A DNA stretch of 64,000 nt, from positions 3,100,001 through 3,164,000 of the forward strand of contig JAIQDT010000107.1 in NCBI GenBank assembly GCA_021521415.1, given 5' to 3'. The translations under genes and the position numbers were made by a program. The notes under the pieces are model-generated. The model was not told where the DNA came from, did not search any database, and saw nothing but the letters and a program-made list of their open reading frames with translations. Positions 1 to 10,690 of the stretch are shown here, piece by piece (positions within the stretch are counted from its first letter, which is position 1; each line of letters starts with the position of its first letter). Source of the stretch: Bidens hawaiensis (taxonomy: Eukaryota > Streptophyta > Magnoliopsida > Asterales > Asteraceae).

Positions 1-1720
1 CTTTTATTTTAGTTTGTTCTAGTTTAAATTTTATTTTGTTTTAAGGTTTTAGGGGGAGAATCTTAGAAAATACAAAAATATTGTGTGTTTCGTTTGTATA
101 GTTAAAACCCAAAAACTTTAGAAAATTTTAAAAAATCAAAAATATTGTGATCTTTCCTGTTTTCAGTATTTGAAAAATCAAAAACATTTTAAAATCCGAA
201 AAGATAAAAAGATTGTGTTTTCAGTTTGTACAGAAATTTTTGAAAAAGCCAAAAAGAATGTGAATTTCTTGTTTATAAAGAAAAATCCGAAAAGACAAAA
301 AGATTGTGTTTTAAGTTTATATAGAGAAAAACCAAAAAGATTTTTACTTATGTTCGGTGAAATTTATGTCATTTGCTTCTATTTTAAAGGACATATACTT
401 GTATATGTTTGGTCCTGATAATTTCTTGTAAATATTCGGGTTCGCCATTTACCTGACAAATGGAAAGTACTTGGGGCGTTCGTTAAGCTTTCTACTTTAT
501 TTTCTCGCTGAAAATTTTATCAGTTATTTAGGTTTGTGGAGCATGCTTACATGTTTTGGTCATGTTCTCTACCTGTAGAAGGATAGGATAGCCATTTATC
601 TATAGACTCAAAGTAACTGAGGTGATTAAATTATTTTTTATTATGCTCCTCAAAATTTTGAGTTTTTGAAGCAAAAAGAGAAAATGATAGTACACTGATT
701 ATTTGACCCCAAATGCAGAAAGAAATAAGCTTAAAAGACTGTGTTAATCATTGGTGCATTGATAGGTCTTAAACAAGCCGTTAGAGTGAAGTAAGTGATA
801 TAAACCTAAAGAAAAGCCAAATTGAAAGAGGTGTTAGTCTCTAGCAAAAATCTCAGTGAGAATGGCAGAAATGTAATAACCGGTCAAACTCAAGCCTTAT
901 AGTTGTTGATCACCGAAAAATATAATAAAGCAAATAACAAGCGTTAGGATTCTGGACACTATGAGTCTTTATGCGGCTTAATCATCTGGGTATCATATGT
1001 ATGAATATTTCACTCGCTTTTAGAGCAAACCCAAAGTCATTAACCTTGATCACTGCTGTACTTCGTACAATCCAAATTATTGACTTGATAAAAATCCGCT
1101 GTTAGTCATACAATTGTTCCTCCTTTGCGCGCGTCTCAATACCAATAAGAAACGGACCCCAGGGGATACAATGTATGTAAGCCGACAGATGGACTCGTTC
1201 ATACTCACTCACAGGAAAAGAAACTTGATGCATTGCTCAAAATCAAAAAATTATCAATTGGTATTCAAAATTTTGATCAACATTAAAATGGTTTAAGTCA
1301 AGTTGGAGTGATTTGGTAAGAATCAAATTAAGCTTGAACCGAGATTAGAGGCTGATAGTTTCTGATATTCTGTGCGCTAATTGAACCTTAAAATCATATC
1401 ACATAAATGCTCGAAAGTTTGTTATAAGGTTTAAGTGGACAACAATATCAATGACTGACTTAACGCAGTCATAATATCGCTGAAATATAAAACTGTGATG
1501 GAAGAGCATTTTGGTCAATATGATTCTCTGCTCAAACTCAACAAAAACACAAAAATATGTACTGCTTTTAAAAAAAACATAGAAAAACACAAAAATATTG
1601 TCTATTTTTCTAAGTTCGGATATTTCTGTAAATACATTCTTTATTTTTTACAAAATACCAAAAATATTTTATATTTCATTTTTTACATATTATTTAAGGG
1701 ATATTTTTAATGAACGTAAA
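1..1720 (+). mobile_element. Copia element A: conserved post-pol noncoding block
   Basis: This is the 3' part of a plus-strand Ty1/copia element whose gag and pol lie before the window. A T-rich stretch is followed by a purine run (agggggagaa, about 51-60) and about 1.6 kb without a credible ORF. By eye it aligns in patches with the segments after pol in B (11291-12300), E (47930-48900) and F (55806-54640, minus). Shared landmarks are the run agtgatataaac near 795, the loop GCCATTTA near 445 and 590, and a GTCAA-GTTGGAGTGAT segment near 1297. Two stem-loop modules lie at 388-456 and about 541-610. I infer an untranslated spacer, possibly an intron or cis-acting RNA for expression of the downstream ORF. 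Confidence 0.6.
388..456 (+). other. Two-stem-loop module after pol (copia A, first copy)
   Basis: Stem I pairs ACATATAC (391-398) with GTATATGT (401-408), and AGGAC (388-392) can also close with GTCCT (412-416). Stem II pairs TCGGG (436-440) with CCTGA (452-456) around the loop TTCGCCATTTA. The same two stems, with different paired bases but the same loop core, occur in B and F. This is seen by inspection; no folding was run. Confidence 0.55.
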
Positions 1721-1814
1721 AACGTTTTAAGTTATTTGGTTATCGAGATAACGGGCCTCGGTAATTTTAGTTAAATATTTAAATCATTTATTTATTTAAT
1801 TATTTATGTTAAAA

Positions 1815-2100
1815 TTAAATAAATTATGATTCGTTAATTATGGATAACGAATTAAGTGTTGTTTTAACGAACTAGATTCTAGTTCGTTCACCTAATTCGC
1901 TTCCGCACTCTGTAACGAAACACCTCTTATTCATTATACATTCTTAACGAATTAAGACAAGATTCTTGTCTTATTCGCTACTCTGCAATAACGAATTGCA
2001 ATAACGAATTGCTTGATTCGTTAGTTTAAAATTCAAACGAATCACTTAATTCGTGCATAGAGTACATTGGGTAACGTGTAAGAGTATAAAAGACAGGAGA
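1815..2100 (+). promoter_or_regulatory. ATTCGTTA motif array ending in a TATA box (copia A, internal)
   Basis: The motif ATTCGTTA or its complement TAACGAAT recurs about ten times in 250 bases, often as inverted pairs. The best pair is AACGAACTAGA (1866-1876) with TCTAGTTCGTT (1878-1888). The array ends just before TATAAA at 2085-2090, in agtataaaagac. The same motif fills the 3' LTR of this element upstream of its own TATA box. I infer an internal promoter for the accessory ORF; no transcript evidence is available. Confidence 0.45.
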
Positions 2101-2689
2101 AACGAACTGTCCCTCACTATTCACCTATCTTCCTTATACCTAAAGCAACCCTGTTCAAATATTCTCTGATTTTTCGACCTTCGAAATTCGAACTTTCGAG
2201 TATACCATTGTGTTGCTAAGGTATTGATGATCACTTCTATGTGATTTTCCTCAAAAATGTCACTGTATAGATAGGCTAATTGGAAATTTTTGTTATAAGG
2301 GTTTTACGAGGTTGAAACTCTGTGCAATCGATGCTATACTGTATTAATCTAGATTATTTTGTTATCATTTTGATCGGAATGTGATTCCGAGACTCTTGGT
2401 GGGCATTAATCAAGGTTTGATTATTGTTTTCCGGGTCATTTGTATGTTTATGTTTTCGGGGGTTTATGCTCTGTTAAAACTCCGAGTACACTTAAATTAT
2501 TTCATGGTGTTGAGCCTCAATTTCAACACTGTGTGCTTCGTATTGTATTTCCGAGATCGCTAAGCCTGTTGATTTGTTTATTCAACGATGCTTTTGGATT
2601 AATCGATACTGGATTAATATTGTTGACTTTCTGTGTTCTTAATCTAATTTTGACTTTGACTATGAGAGTCAAAGATCAAGTCTTTATTG

Positions 2690-2940
2690 ACCATTCGTTA
2701 ACCTTAGCGAATTGGAACTTCTTAGTGTCCAATTCGTTAAGGAAGCACACGAATTAGCTCGGCGAATCATTTTTTCAACGAATTAGTTGTGGATTCGTCA
2801 AATTTGGAACGAACTGGAATTTAGTTCGTAATATTTATAGTTAATTCGCTGTGTCTATTTCGTTAACGTATTTACCTGATAGCGAATCAATTGATTCGTT
2901 ACATGTGTGTAACGAATCATATTGATAATCACACGAATGA
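2690..2940 (+). repeat. Second ATTCGTTA inverted-repeat array, ahead of the accessory ORF
   Basis: It holds about a dozen copies of the TTCGTTA/TAACGAA core. One 11 bp pair is perfect: TGATTCGTTAC (2892-2902) and GTAACGAATCA (2909-2919). A near-perfect 12 bp pair is TTAGCGAATTGG with CCAATTCGTTAA (2704-2740). It lies about 200 bases before the accessory-ORF start, matching the position of arrays before gag in E and F. Confidence 0.55.
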
Positions 2941-3144
2941 CATTTCATTTTAATTTTATTAATTAAATTTACAACTTACTGGAATTACACACAAAATTAT
3001 TCTAAACGTTTAAACGCATCATTATATCGATTACACACGACATATAAACTTACATACACCATCTATAGATAAATATATATATAAATATTAACTGTATTAT
3101 ATCTCCACATTACTTATATTTGTTTTAAATTTTATTCAGTTTAA

Positions 3145-6100
3145 ATGGCCGATCAAATGGACCAAGATCCACCCGTCGCTCCTCAAGAACTAGAACAACC
3201 CTAGGAACAAGAAGAGGTTCAATTGCTATCATATGATAAGAAGCACAACATATGTGCTTATTTTGATTCAGATGTTGCTGAAGTAGCCACGTTTGGAGAT
3301 ATTTTGGCATTTTTATGACGCTCGGTAATACATTATGCCATCACTGCCAGACCTACGGTCTATGTGAGTATAATCAGGCTGTTTTGGAATACTGTTGAGT
3401 TCATTGACATCGAGAACCACATTCGAGTAACAATAAATCAAGCTCCTATCACAGTGGATGTTGAAGTGATTAGGAGAGTGCTTTGGTTTGGGGACAACGA
3501 TAATAACCCGAGTGAGTTTGACAAGAGGTTAATCAAGGGCTTATTTACACGTGTACGATATGGTAGAGATGTCGAACAATCTATGCTTAACAATAATGGC
3601 CTCTGCCCACCTTACAAGTATCTTTTACATGTCCTAATTCATTGCATGGGCGGACGTAAATGGGGATTTGATGAATGTCGTATAAGTCTGCAATCGGAAT
3701 TTGTGGCTCTTATTCTCAACAAACCATTCAACTATTCAGAAATGGTTTTCGATCGTTTGAAAGAGCAAGTCCAGCAAACGATTCAGACGAAGAAGTTTTT
3801 GATGTATCCCCGATTTTGCAATTGATAATTCAAGATTTGATACCAAACCTGGTTATTGATCGAACTTTGGTGAACGATTTGCTTCCTTTGGAAAACATGA
3901 AGGCCGACACTGTATGTCGAATGATGATTTACCGTAAGGAGAGGCCTCAGGACAAGCGTATGATTGGTCATATTAGTAACCCAAATTATGTATGTCCTCC
4001 CAATGAACGCTGGATCCACGATGACTCGGATTCCGAGTGTGAGGGGGGAGAAGGTGGGAACGATGATGATGGGAATGATGACGGAGATGGTGGTAGTGGT
4101 GGTGCTGGTGATGCTGCTATTCAAGAGCAACAAGATGCAGTAAATGCTGCGTTAGCTGCTACCATTGCAGCTCAACGTGAACGACAACGGAAGGGTAAAG
4201 CACCAGCTTCTGAAGTTCCAGCTAAGAGACGAGTATCAGCTGGAGCTGGTGTGATTATTGGTGTGCCATCGCCTCATCAAACAATGCCTCAAAGCCCGGT
4301 AGTGCCGCCTACTACCAGCACTCCGGCGCTTACATTAACAACAACGATGGTTCATCATGAGCAGTTGGGTTTGATTCCACAGATGGCAGTTGCTGAAATA
4401 CCATTGCCCTCTGCTACATCTTCCACTGTTCCTCCAACACCGTCAATGAGGCCTCCTCCACCTAGTGATGTCTCATTCATGAGAATTACAAGGCCTTAGG
4501 GACCAATCCAACCAGTTCATCCATCCCTATAAAACTTGCCACCAAACCGTCCGACAGATATGCTGTTAAATATTCTTCATCTATATGAAAACCAAATATC
4601 TGCTGACCGTCAGAATCAAGACCGCCTTATGGAGAATCAAATAAGGCTGATAAGGTATGTGTCATACAGTCAAAAAGAGACGAAAGAGCTTCATGCGATT
4701 GTTGAGTCTCAGGGGGTGAAACTCAAAGAACAGGAAGATCTGGTTCTGTAATTATCATGCAAAGATGATGCTTTGAAGAAACTCAAGAATGATGATCAAG
4801 ATCTTGACGAGTCTGGTGCAGAAGGTGAGCCTAAACAAGCGCACGACTCATCTTCCAGTGCTGGTACAAGTGGCGATGATGAGTAGGGAAAGCAGGTTGT
4901 TGTGTATCAGGATTCAACTGCTGTTAAAACAATTGAAAGTATTGAAGCTGATACGGTCATATTCGTGGATCGATCGGGGATGGTTAGGAGCATGGTAAAC
5001 AGGGATGAGATTGAGGTTGGGGAATTTGTTGAAAGGTCTCTAACACGAGAGCACATTTCCATACTTCTAGGGTTAAATGATGAAAAGTTAATCGTGTTAG
5101 AGACAGAGCCTGGCGTTGAGGTGGTGAATGAGGAAGGTATAACAGATGATCCGTCTATTCAAATGAATATGGATTTTATTTACGAAGACGAGGAAGTTGA
5201 GATGGAAGACGTCACTGCTGAGGAATATCCTTACTTGTTTCAACACACATATATTGATCAAGGTGCTCCAGTGTTCAATGAGCAAACGTTTAAAGCAGCT
5301 GCGGATGATTTGGAAAAGACGTCCAAGGGTAACAAGGTTGTGGACACTCGTTTCAACTCGATTGAGAACCCAACCGATGCCGATATAGCTAAGTGGTTTA
5401 GCTATAAAAAGGTGAATAAGATTATCAAGGCATATCGGTATGTTGATCAAGAGCGAAAAGACGTAGCTGCAGCTTGGGTCAAAGCAAACCAAGTGACTTC
5501 TTTCAAGACTGTATCCAAGGTTCATGTTGATATCGTCTCTTGGCTATATGATTCCGAGCTTAGGGTATGTATAGTTAAATAGGAGAAGGGAATCCAGTAC
5601 TACGAAACGATAATGGACGTTCTTACACTACCGCGTTGGGATGTTCGTACCCTCGGGTGTCTATCATTTATCAGTCGTGGTGGCGACCAGACAGCTGAGT
5701 GGTTTCATCAACACTTATTGTTCGAGGTCAATCATGGTTTCAAGTTTTTCAAGCCCTAGGTCCTGAGACGTAAACGTATTGACAAAATTGATCCAAGGAC
5801 TGGCTGGAGGAAGCTTGTTCTTATGCTAAAACCGCCGAAGACGTTGAAACGGGTTCCGGTGAATACGATGCACCAACACATGCATCTTTCGTTTGACCGC
5901 TGGTACTACGACAATCGTACTGGCGAGGCCTTCATTGTGCTTGGTAAAGGACTAAAGACTGAACTTATCAAGATAATCGACTCGATGTGGTTGGTTAATT
6001 TATCTGAGATAAATAATGACGTGCTTCACAAGAACAATATTCTAATCGAGCGCATTGAAGACTACGATCTGGCTATGCAATTCCAACACGTCGTGTGTGT

Positions 6101-6158
6101 TTGTTATGAAAACGGAATTCATAGTTGCAGAGACTGGCAGTCCAAGCGTTTTAAGTAA
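3145..6158 (+). pseudogene. Accessory ORF of copia A (post-pol, longin-like annotation family), decayed
   Basis: An ATG at 3145 opens a frame that breaks at a TAG (codon 20) and a TGA (about codon 59), shifts frame near 3780, and stops again at 4497, 4749, 5580 and 5758. The remnants line up with the accessory ORFs of B and F: an N-terminal domain (YAITARPTVYVSIIRLFW, HCMGGRKWGF, ALILNKPFNYSEMVFD, KFLMYPRF), an acidic and Gly/Asp-rich centre, a Pro/Thr/Ser-rich stretch, a short coiled coil (4536-4748) and a C-terminal domain with WLYD and SMWLVNLSE. I recall related Asteraceae proteins deposited as synaptobrevin/longin-like; that label is probably only an annotation artefact. Position between pol and the 3' LTR resembles the env-like ORF of SIRE-type copia elements, but I see no signal peptide or membrane segment. 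Function is unknown. Confidence 0.7.
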
Positions 6159-6180
6159 AGACCAAAGGCAAAGAGCTCAA

Positions 6181-6194
6181 GACGAGGGGGTGTC
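6181..6194 (+). other. Polypurine tract of copia A
   Basis: The run gacgaggggg followed by tgtc lies immediately before the TGTTAG that begins the 3' LTR. It is the expected plus-strand primer site. Confidence 0.5.
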
Positions 6195-6721
6195 TGTTAG
6201 TGCACGGTTTTGCGTCTTGAGTCTTTGTATTTATCGTTAACGTATTTGTCATTTTGTTTAATGTAATAAACAATTAATTTATATTGTTAGTTCGTTAATG
6301 TAATGTCTAGTTCGCTAAGGATGTTTAGTGAACTAAGACTTAAGTTATTATCCCTTCTGATTCGTTAAGGATGTTTAACGAATCAGGGGGTGATTCGTTA
6401 AGTTTATTACTTCGTAATGTATGTAACGAAGTGGGCTCTAGTTCGTTAGGGGATGTTAAAGAACTAAGCCCATCATCTATTTATAGGTGAACACTGTTCA
6501 CGTTTAATTTATGTTTTGAGATAATTATCGAACCTCTGTCCGAATACTCTCTCTCAATCTTCATATTAATATTATTAACATACTACTTACACATACTACC
6601 ATTGATAATAGATATACATATCATATACAATTAAACGTAACTATGAGCTAGATCCGTATTTAGGATTAATCGTATTCATACAGATCTGAGATCTGTTTAA
6701 GGATTGATCCATGTTCCAACA
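6195..6721 (+). repeat. 3' LTR of copia element A
   Basis: It begins TGTTAGTGC and ends GATCCATGTTCCAACA. The end resembles the LTR ends of E and B, where GATCC is followed by a few bases and then ACA. Length is about 527 bp. A TATA box (CTATTTATAGG, about 6477-6487) follows an array of inverted repeats. The start could instead be the TG at 6191. The 5' LTR is outside the window, so target duplication cannot be checked. Confidence 0.65.
6308..6466 (+). promoter_or_regulatory. Four inverted-repeat units upstream of the LTR TATA box (copia A)
   Basis: Unit 1 is 6308-6335 (TAGTTCGCTAA / TTAGTGAACTA). Unit 2 is 6357-6386 (CTGATTCGTTAA / TTAACGAATCAG, 12 bp perfect). Unit 3 is 6409-6432 (ACTTCGT / ACGAAGT). 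Unit 4 is 6439-6466 (TAGTTCGTTA / TAAAGAACTA, one mismatch). Units 1, 2 and 4 share the spacer core GGATGT. The array ends about 10 bases before the TATA box, so it probably modulates transcription. Confidence 0.6.
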
Positions 6722-7184
6722 GTTACTTAGGAATATTCCATTAAAACATCAAGCCTACTTGGACCCCAACTATTAATGAATACCTTGCCCGGTCTTCCAA
6801 TCACTTGGCATCATGAGCTTGGTTAGCCAAATGCTTACTCGATAGTGAACTTAACTTGGCTTCTAAAGAACAGACTTGCTTGATAAAGTGAACTTTGCCC
6901 AGATCTGCATAACCTAGTGAACCTTGCCCATCAATGCACTAATTTGCAAACCTTTCTCGGATATCCACTAAAGAAGACTTCTTGAAGATAACCTTGCCCG
7001 ATAGACAAAATTTCGTACCCGACTAAGTAAAAGCTTGCTCGGAGGTCTAAAGTGTGCCCGGATCCATACATAGCGAATTCTGAGGAGGTTGAGAAGATTT
7101 CAATCTTCCATTTGTCTCTTAGAACAAATATTTGACTCAACAATCTTCCCCTTAGGTCAATTGTTTGACTCAACAAATTTTATT
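6722..7184. other. Unassigned sequence after copia A
   Basis: There is no credible ORF. The phrase ccttgccc recurs several times, and the segment ends with two near copies of tttgactcaacaa. It may be part of an unrecognised LTR; I cannot assign it. Confidence 0.3.
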
Positions 7185-7186
7185 GG

Positions 7187-7229
<43 letters not shown>
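7185..7229. repeat. (AT)n microsatellite
   Basis: An uninterrupted AT dinucleotide run of about 40 bases. Confidence 0.95.
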
Positions 7230-7232
<3 letters not shown>

Positions 7233-8341
7233 AACTAAATATAATGTTTGACTTTGTAACATAAAATCAAAATATAATAATACTATATAACGTCAAACAC
7301 ATAATTTAAGAAAAATATTACATGTAAATGACTTTTTAATAAATGTGTAATTTTTGACTTTATAATATAAAATCAACCTATATGATCTTTAATAAAACAT
7401 ATCATATACCAAAAAAAAGTTTTGTAACCGTACATATAATATATAACGTAAGTATTAAACATAATAAAATATATTGTACGATATAAAACATAGTCAAAAT
7501 TATATATATAAATAAGAATTAAGATGCAATAAAATATATTACCTTATTAAAAAGTAAATAAAATTGGATTTATTGCAACTTATAAATTAAAATGAGCGGC
7601 ATAAATAACAAAATGACAAAATGTATAAAATATAGTTTCTTCTAACATAGAAACCCCATTTTTAATTTACAACAGGTTTTAGTAGTTATTAATTTTATAT
7701 TTAATATAAATTAAGATATTAAACTAATTTGATGGTTACAACACATGACATGATTTCCTAACATAAATCGTGGTACACAAACACCAAAATCTAAAAATAA
7801 GCATTTGATGATTTACATAAACTTAAATATTTTCAAATGATATGGAATTAAAACTTCTTTATTTTAATGATAACAATCCAAACATAACATAAAAAAACAT
7901 TTGAAGAAGTCATAACAAGAAATTAAAGTAACATAGAAGTGGCTGAATAAGATAACGACTTGTTGTTTCATACCAATTCATTATCCTCTTCTTCTGTGCC
8001 ACAAACATCAACTTTTGGCTTCTCATCATCGATAGCCATGTTCGGCTCCTTTCAAAAAAGGCGTGCCTTGTTATCCTCAATAACACTGTTAGAAAACAAA
8101 AAAATAGAAACAAACTATTAATTTTATAATAATTAACATGTTTGAATAAGGCTTATAATGTAATAAATGAATTACATAAGTATGACAAAATATATCTACC
8201 TTACAAAGAAATAAACAGGATATTGCAAAAGCTGGTTTGATGGTGTAAAAATTTTAAGGTGAAGGTGACAGTATATATAGATAGGTAATTGGAGTAATAT
8301 TTTTGAATAGTTATTATATAAAATAACTATAGATTTTGAAA
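7230..8341. other. AT-rich DNA with no recognised gene
   Basis: Very AT-rich. The only coding-like patch is a 23-codon acidic reading frame on the minus strand (8039-7968, beginning MAIDDEKPKVDV), which could be a captured exon or chance. Nothing else is recognised. Confidence 0.4.
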
Positions 8342-8865
8342 GCCTTTGTAGTGCCCCGATCTCGGTACCCTACTTTGGCGTTGAATTTAGTCATAAACAC
8401 AATTCTAAATATCAGTGTTAATTAAAACATTCACGGAATAAATAAAACTTCAATCATTCGTTACAAACATTCAAACTTGTCTTTAAAAACATAACATAAA
8501 ACATCTTATTTAACATCATGAAAAATCTTTCTGTAGATGTCAGCTTTTTCAGATCCTGCCATGTGTCCCCCTTCAAGTTAACTGCCCCAGTCTATTAACC
8601 AATGTGCATACTAAAATCAGCTACGCTGAGTGAGTTCTATTTAAAACAAGTAACATACAATACATTCACATACTTACTCATACGTATCAGTAGATACACA
8701 TTACTTACTTAACCTGCTTTTCTTTCTTTCGTACATACATAAGTACATACTTTCATTCTTTCTTTCTTTCATTCTTTCTTCCAAACTTTCAAATGTTATC
8801 TTGCGTTACATACATACTTATACATTTTAACGAGTCTTTTGCCCCATAACCTGACCAATATTATT

Positions 8866-8965
8866 AGGGTCTGCCACCCTTAAAGAGTCTTTCACACTAT
8901 AAGCTCACAGGTATTATTAGGGTATGCCACCCTCCTTCACAGATATTATTAGGGTCTGTCACCCT
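8866..8965. repeat. Three AGGGT-n5-ACCCT hairpin units in LTR H
   Basis: The 15-mers at 8866-8880, 8919-8933 and 8951-8965 each pair AGGGT with ACCCT around ctgcc, atgcc and ctgtc, each preceded by attatt. They occupy the same relative LTR position as the 35 bp array of the Tekay LTR. Confidence 0.6.
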
Positions 8966-9538
8966 CTTACCGTCAATTCATACATACCTTCATTTTCTTT
9001 TATATTTACATACATTCATACATACTCTTAATCTTTTCTACATCATTAATATATCATACATATGCATCATTCATAGACATCCATATATCATACATACATC
9101 ATTCATAAACATTCACATAACATACACTTACCACTTAAGGTAAGCGTATTAACTAATCACATCAAGTATGCACACCGCCCCGAAATTATAACAATGAAAT
9201 GGGGCTAGAAACTCACCTGAGCTCGCTTCCATTCCGAATTAATGGTAACTCCTCTCTTTAACTGTGTGCGGCTAACTATATAATAATTACACGTATCAGT
9301 TAATTATCACTACTCTTATTGTATCTCTAGTTTAATATAACCCTCAACAAATAGGAGTCCGGGGTTAGCGCCCCTGGCAGCGGGGTCTAGGGGCGGAAAC
9401 CCCTAGCAAGATCCAATGGGTAAAGCCCCTGGCTGGGGTCGAGTGGGGTCTAGATCCTTTACTAAATTTCCTCAAAACACAATTTTTATTAAATACTTTA
9501 CATCACACGCTACCCCGTTCTTTATGAAGAATGATTCC

Positions 9539-9850
9539 ATTCGTTATAACGAATAACTTGATCTGAGATGAATGAGTGCATAACGAATGACTAAGGCCAT
9601 TCGTGCTTTCTATATGACGAATGAGAGGCTCATTCGTTACAAGAGCACAAAAATGTATCTATAACGAATGGTTCCATTCGATGTCTCCTCATGCCGAATG
9701 AATGGAAAACGAATGAATAAGGTCATTCGTGACTTCTATAGGACGAATAGAAAGCTCATTCGTTACCACAACATACGAATGTATCTTATTCGTTATGAAT
9801 TCTTAACGAATGATCAGCCATTCATTTGTCATAACGAATTTGTATTAGAT
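9539..9850. repeat. ATTCGTT/AACGAAT motif array in LTR H
   Basis: About fifteen copies of ATTCGT or ACGAAT in 310 bases. The first is a perfect 16-base palindrome (ATTCGTTATAACGAAT, 9539-9554). It is nearly the same motif as in copia A, although H is a gypsy LTR. Confidence 0.6.
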
Positions 9851-10690
9851 ATTATCCAATCATTGACTCCAGTTGTCAAAGTCAAAATCGATATGAACAA
9901 TCACAGTCAACAGACACCATATTTTCAATTAACCTTCAAATCATGATGAAAGAACACAAATTTGGCATGAATAGGTTCGTATACATCACACCTACTAACC
10001 CTAATCCACCAAACATCAAAGCATTACGTTTAAATAGTGCGTTTAATCGATATATACATACGGCTTAACATATGATTAATTAACCCAACAGATGTTAACG
10101 AATTTCAACGAGAATCATTGCGTTTGATTCGTTTTTACCATTTATATATAGATCTAGGAATACCATACGAGCCGAACAAGTTTTTCGTTATAGAGCGTAC
10201 CTTAAAATAATCGGTTTCAAGAACACGATCTAAGCTTGGTGTATGTCTTGCTCGTCACGACGCTCTAACACCCACAAGCTCGGGTCTTTTCCTCCAGATC
10301 TTGGTTCAAGATAAAAAAAAAAGGGTGTTTGTGTGTGTTTTTGAGAGTGTATGGAGGCTAAGAAATAAGAATGCGAGTTTAGGGTTTTAGAGAGGTTTAA
10401 GGGATAAATACCCTTTAGCCAATGGACCTAAGGCCCATCATCATCCCTTATTCCATCTTTTAATGTTCAAGCCCACACTCAAATATTTCATTTTTCTAAA
10501 CTAGATAATAACGAATTATCAAATAAATGAAATTTCTTTTATTATTATCATCGATAATAGGATGTTAAAGCCTTAAAATATGGAAGAAATTGAAGAAACT
10601 AATGGAAACATAATCAGTTGATAAACTAATATCCCTTTAAATTAGCCAAAATTGAGTGCTTATATTATTATAGTTAATTTTTTAGCTACA

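Larger units (their letters stand above)
8347..10690 (-). repeat. Lone Ty3/gypsy-type LTR (H)
   Basis: On the plus strand it begins TGTAGTGCCCCGATCTCGG and ends TTTAGCTACA, giving TG...CA over about 2.34 kb. Its reverse complement matches by eye the split LTR C (11015-11270 and 28892-29397): the starts share TGTAGC, the TATA neighbourhoods share cctaaggtccat and cttaaacc, and the ends share gtttaattaac...aaagtaggg...cTTACA or cACTACA. A minus-sense TATA-like box (gggtatttatcc) lies near 10400. No internal region adjoins, so I read it as a solo LTR, but the flanking five bases (gcctt, tactt) do not match cleanly. The right end is therefore less certain. Confidence 0.6.

Noticed and set aside
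170..418. 82-codon ORF (Lys/Phe-rich) at the window start
   Set aside because: AT-rich composition explains it. It lies in the noncoding post-pol block and overlaps the stem-loop module.
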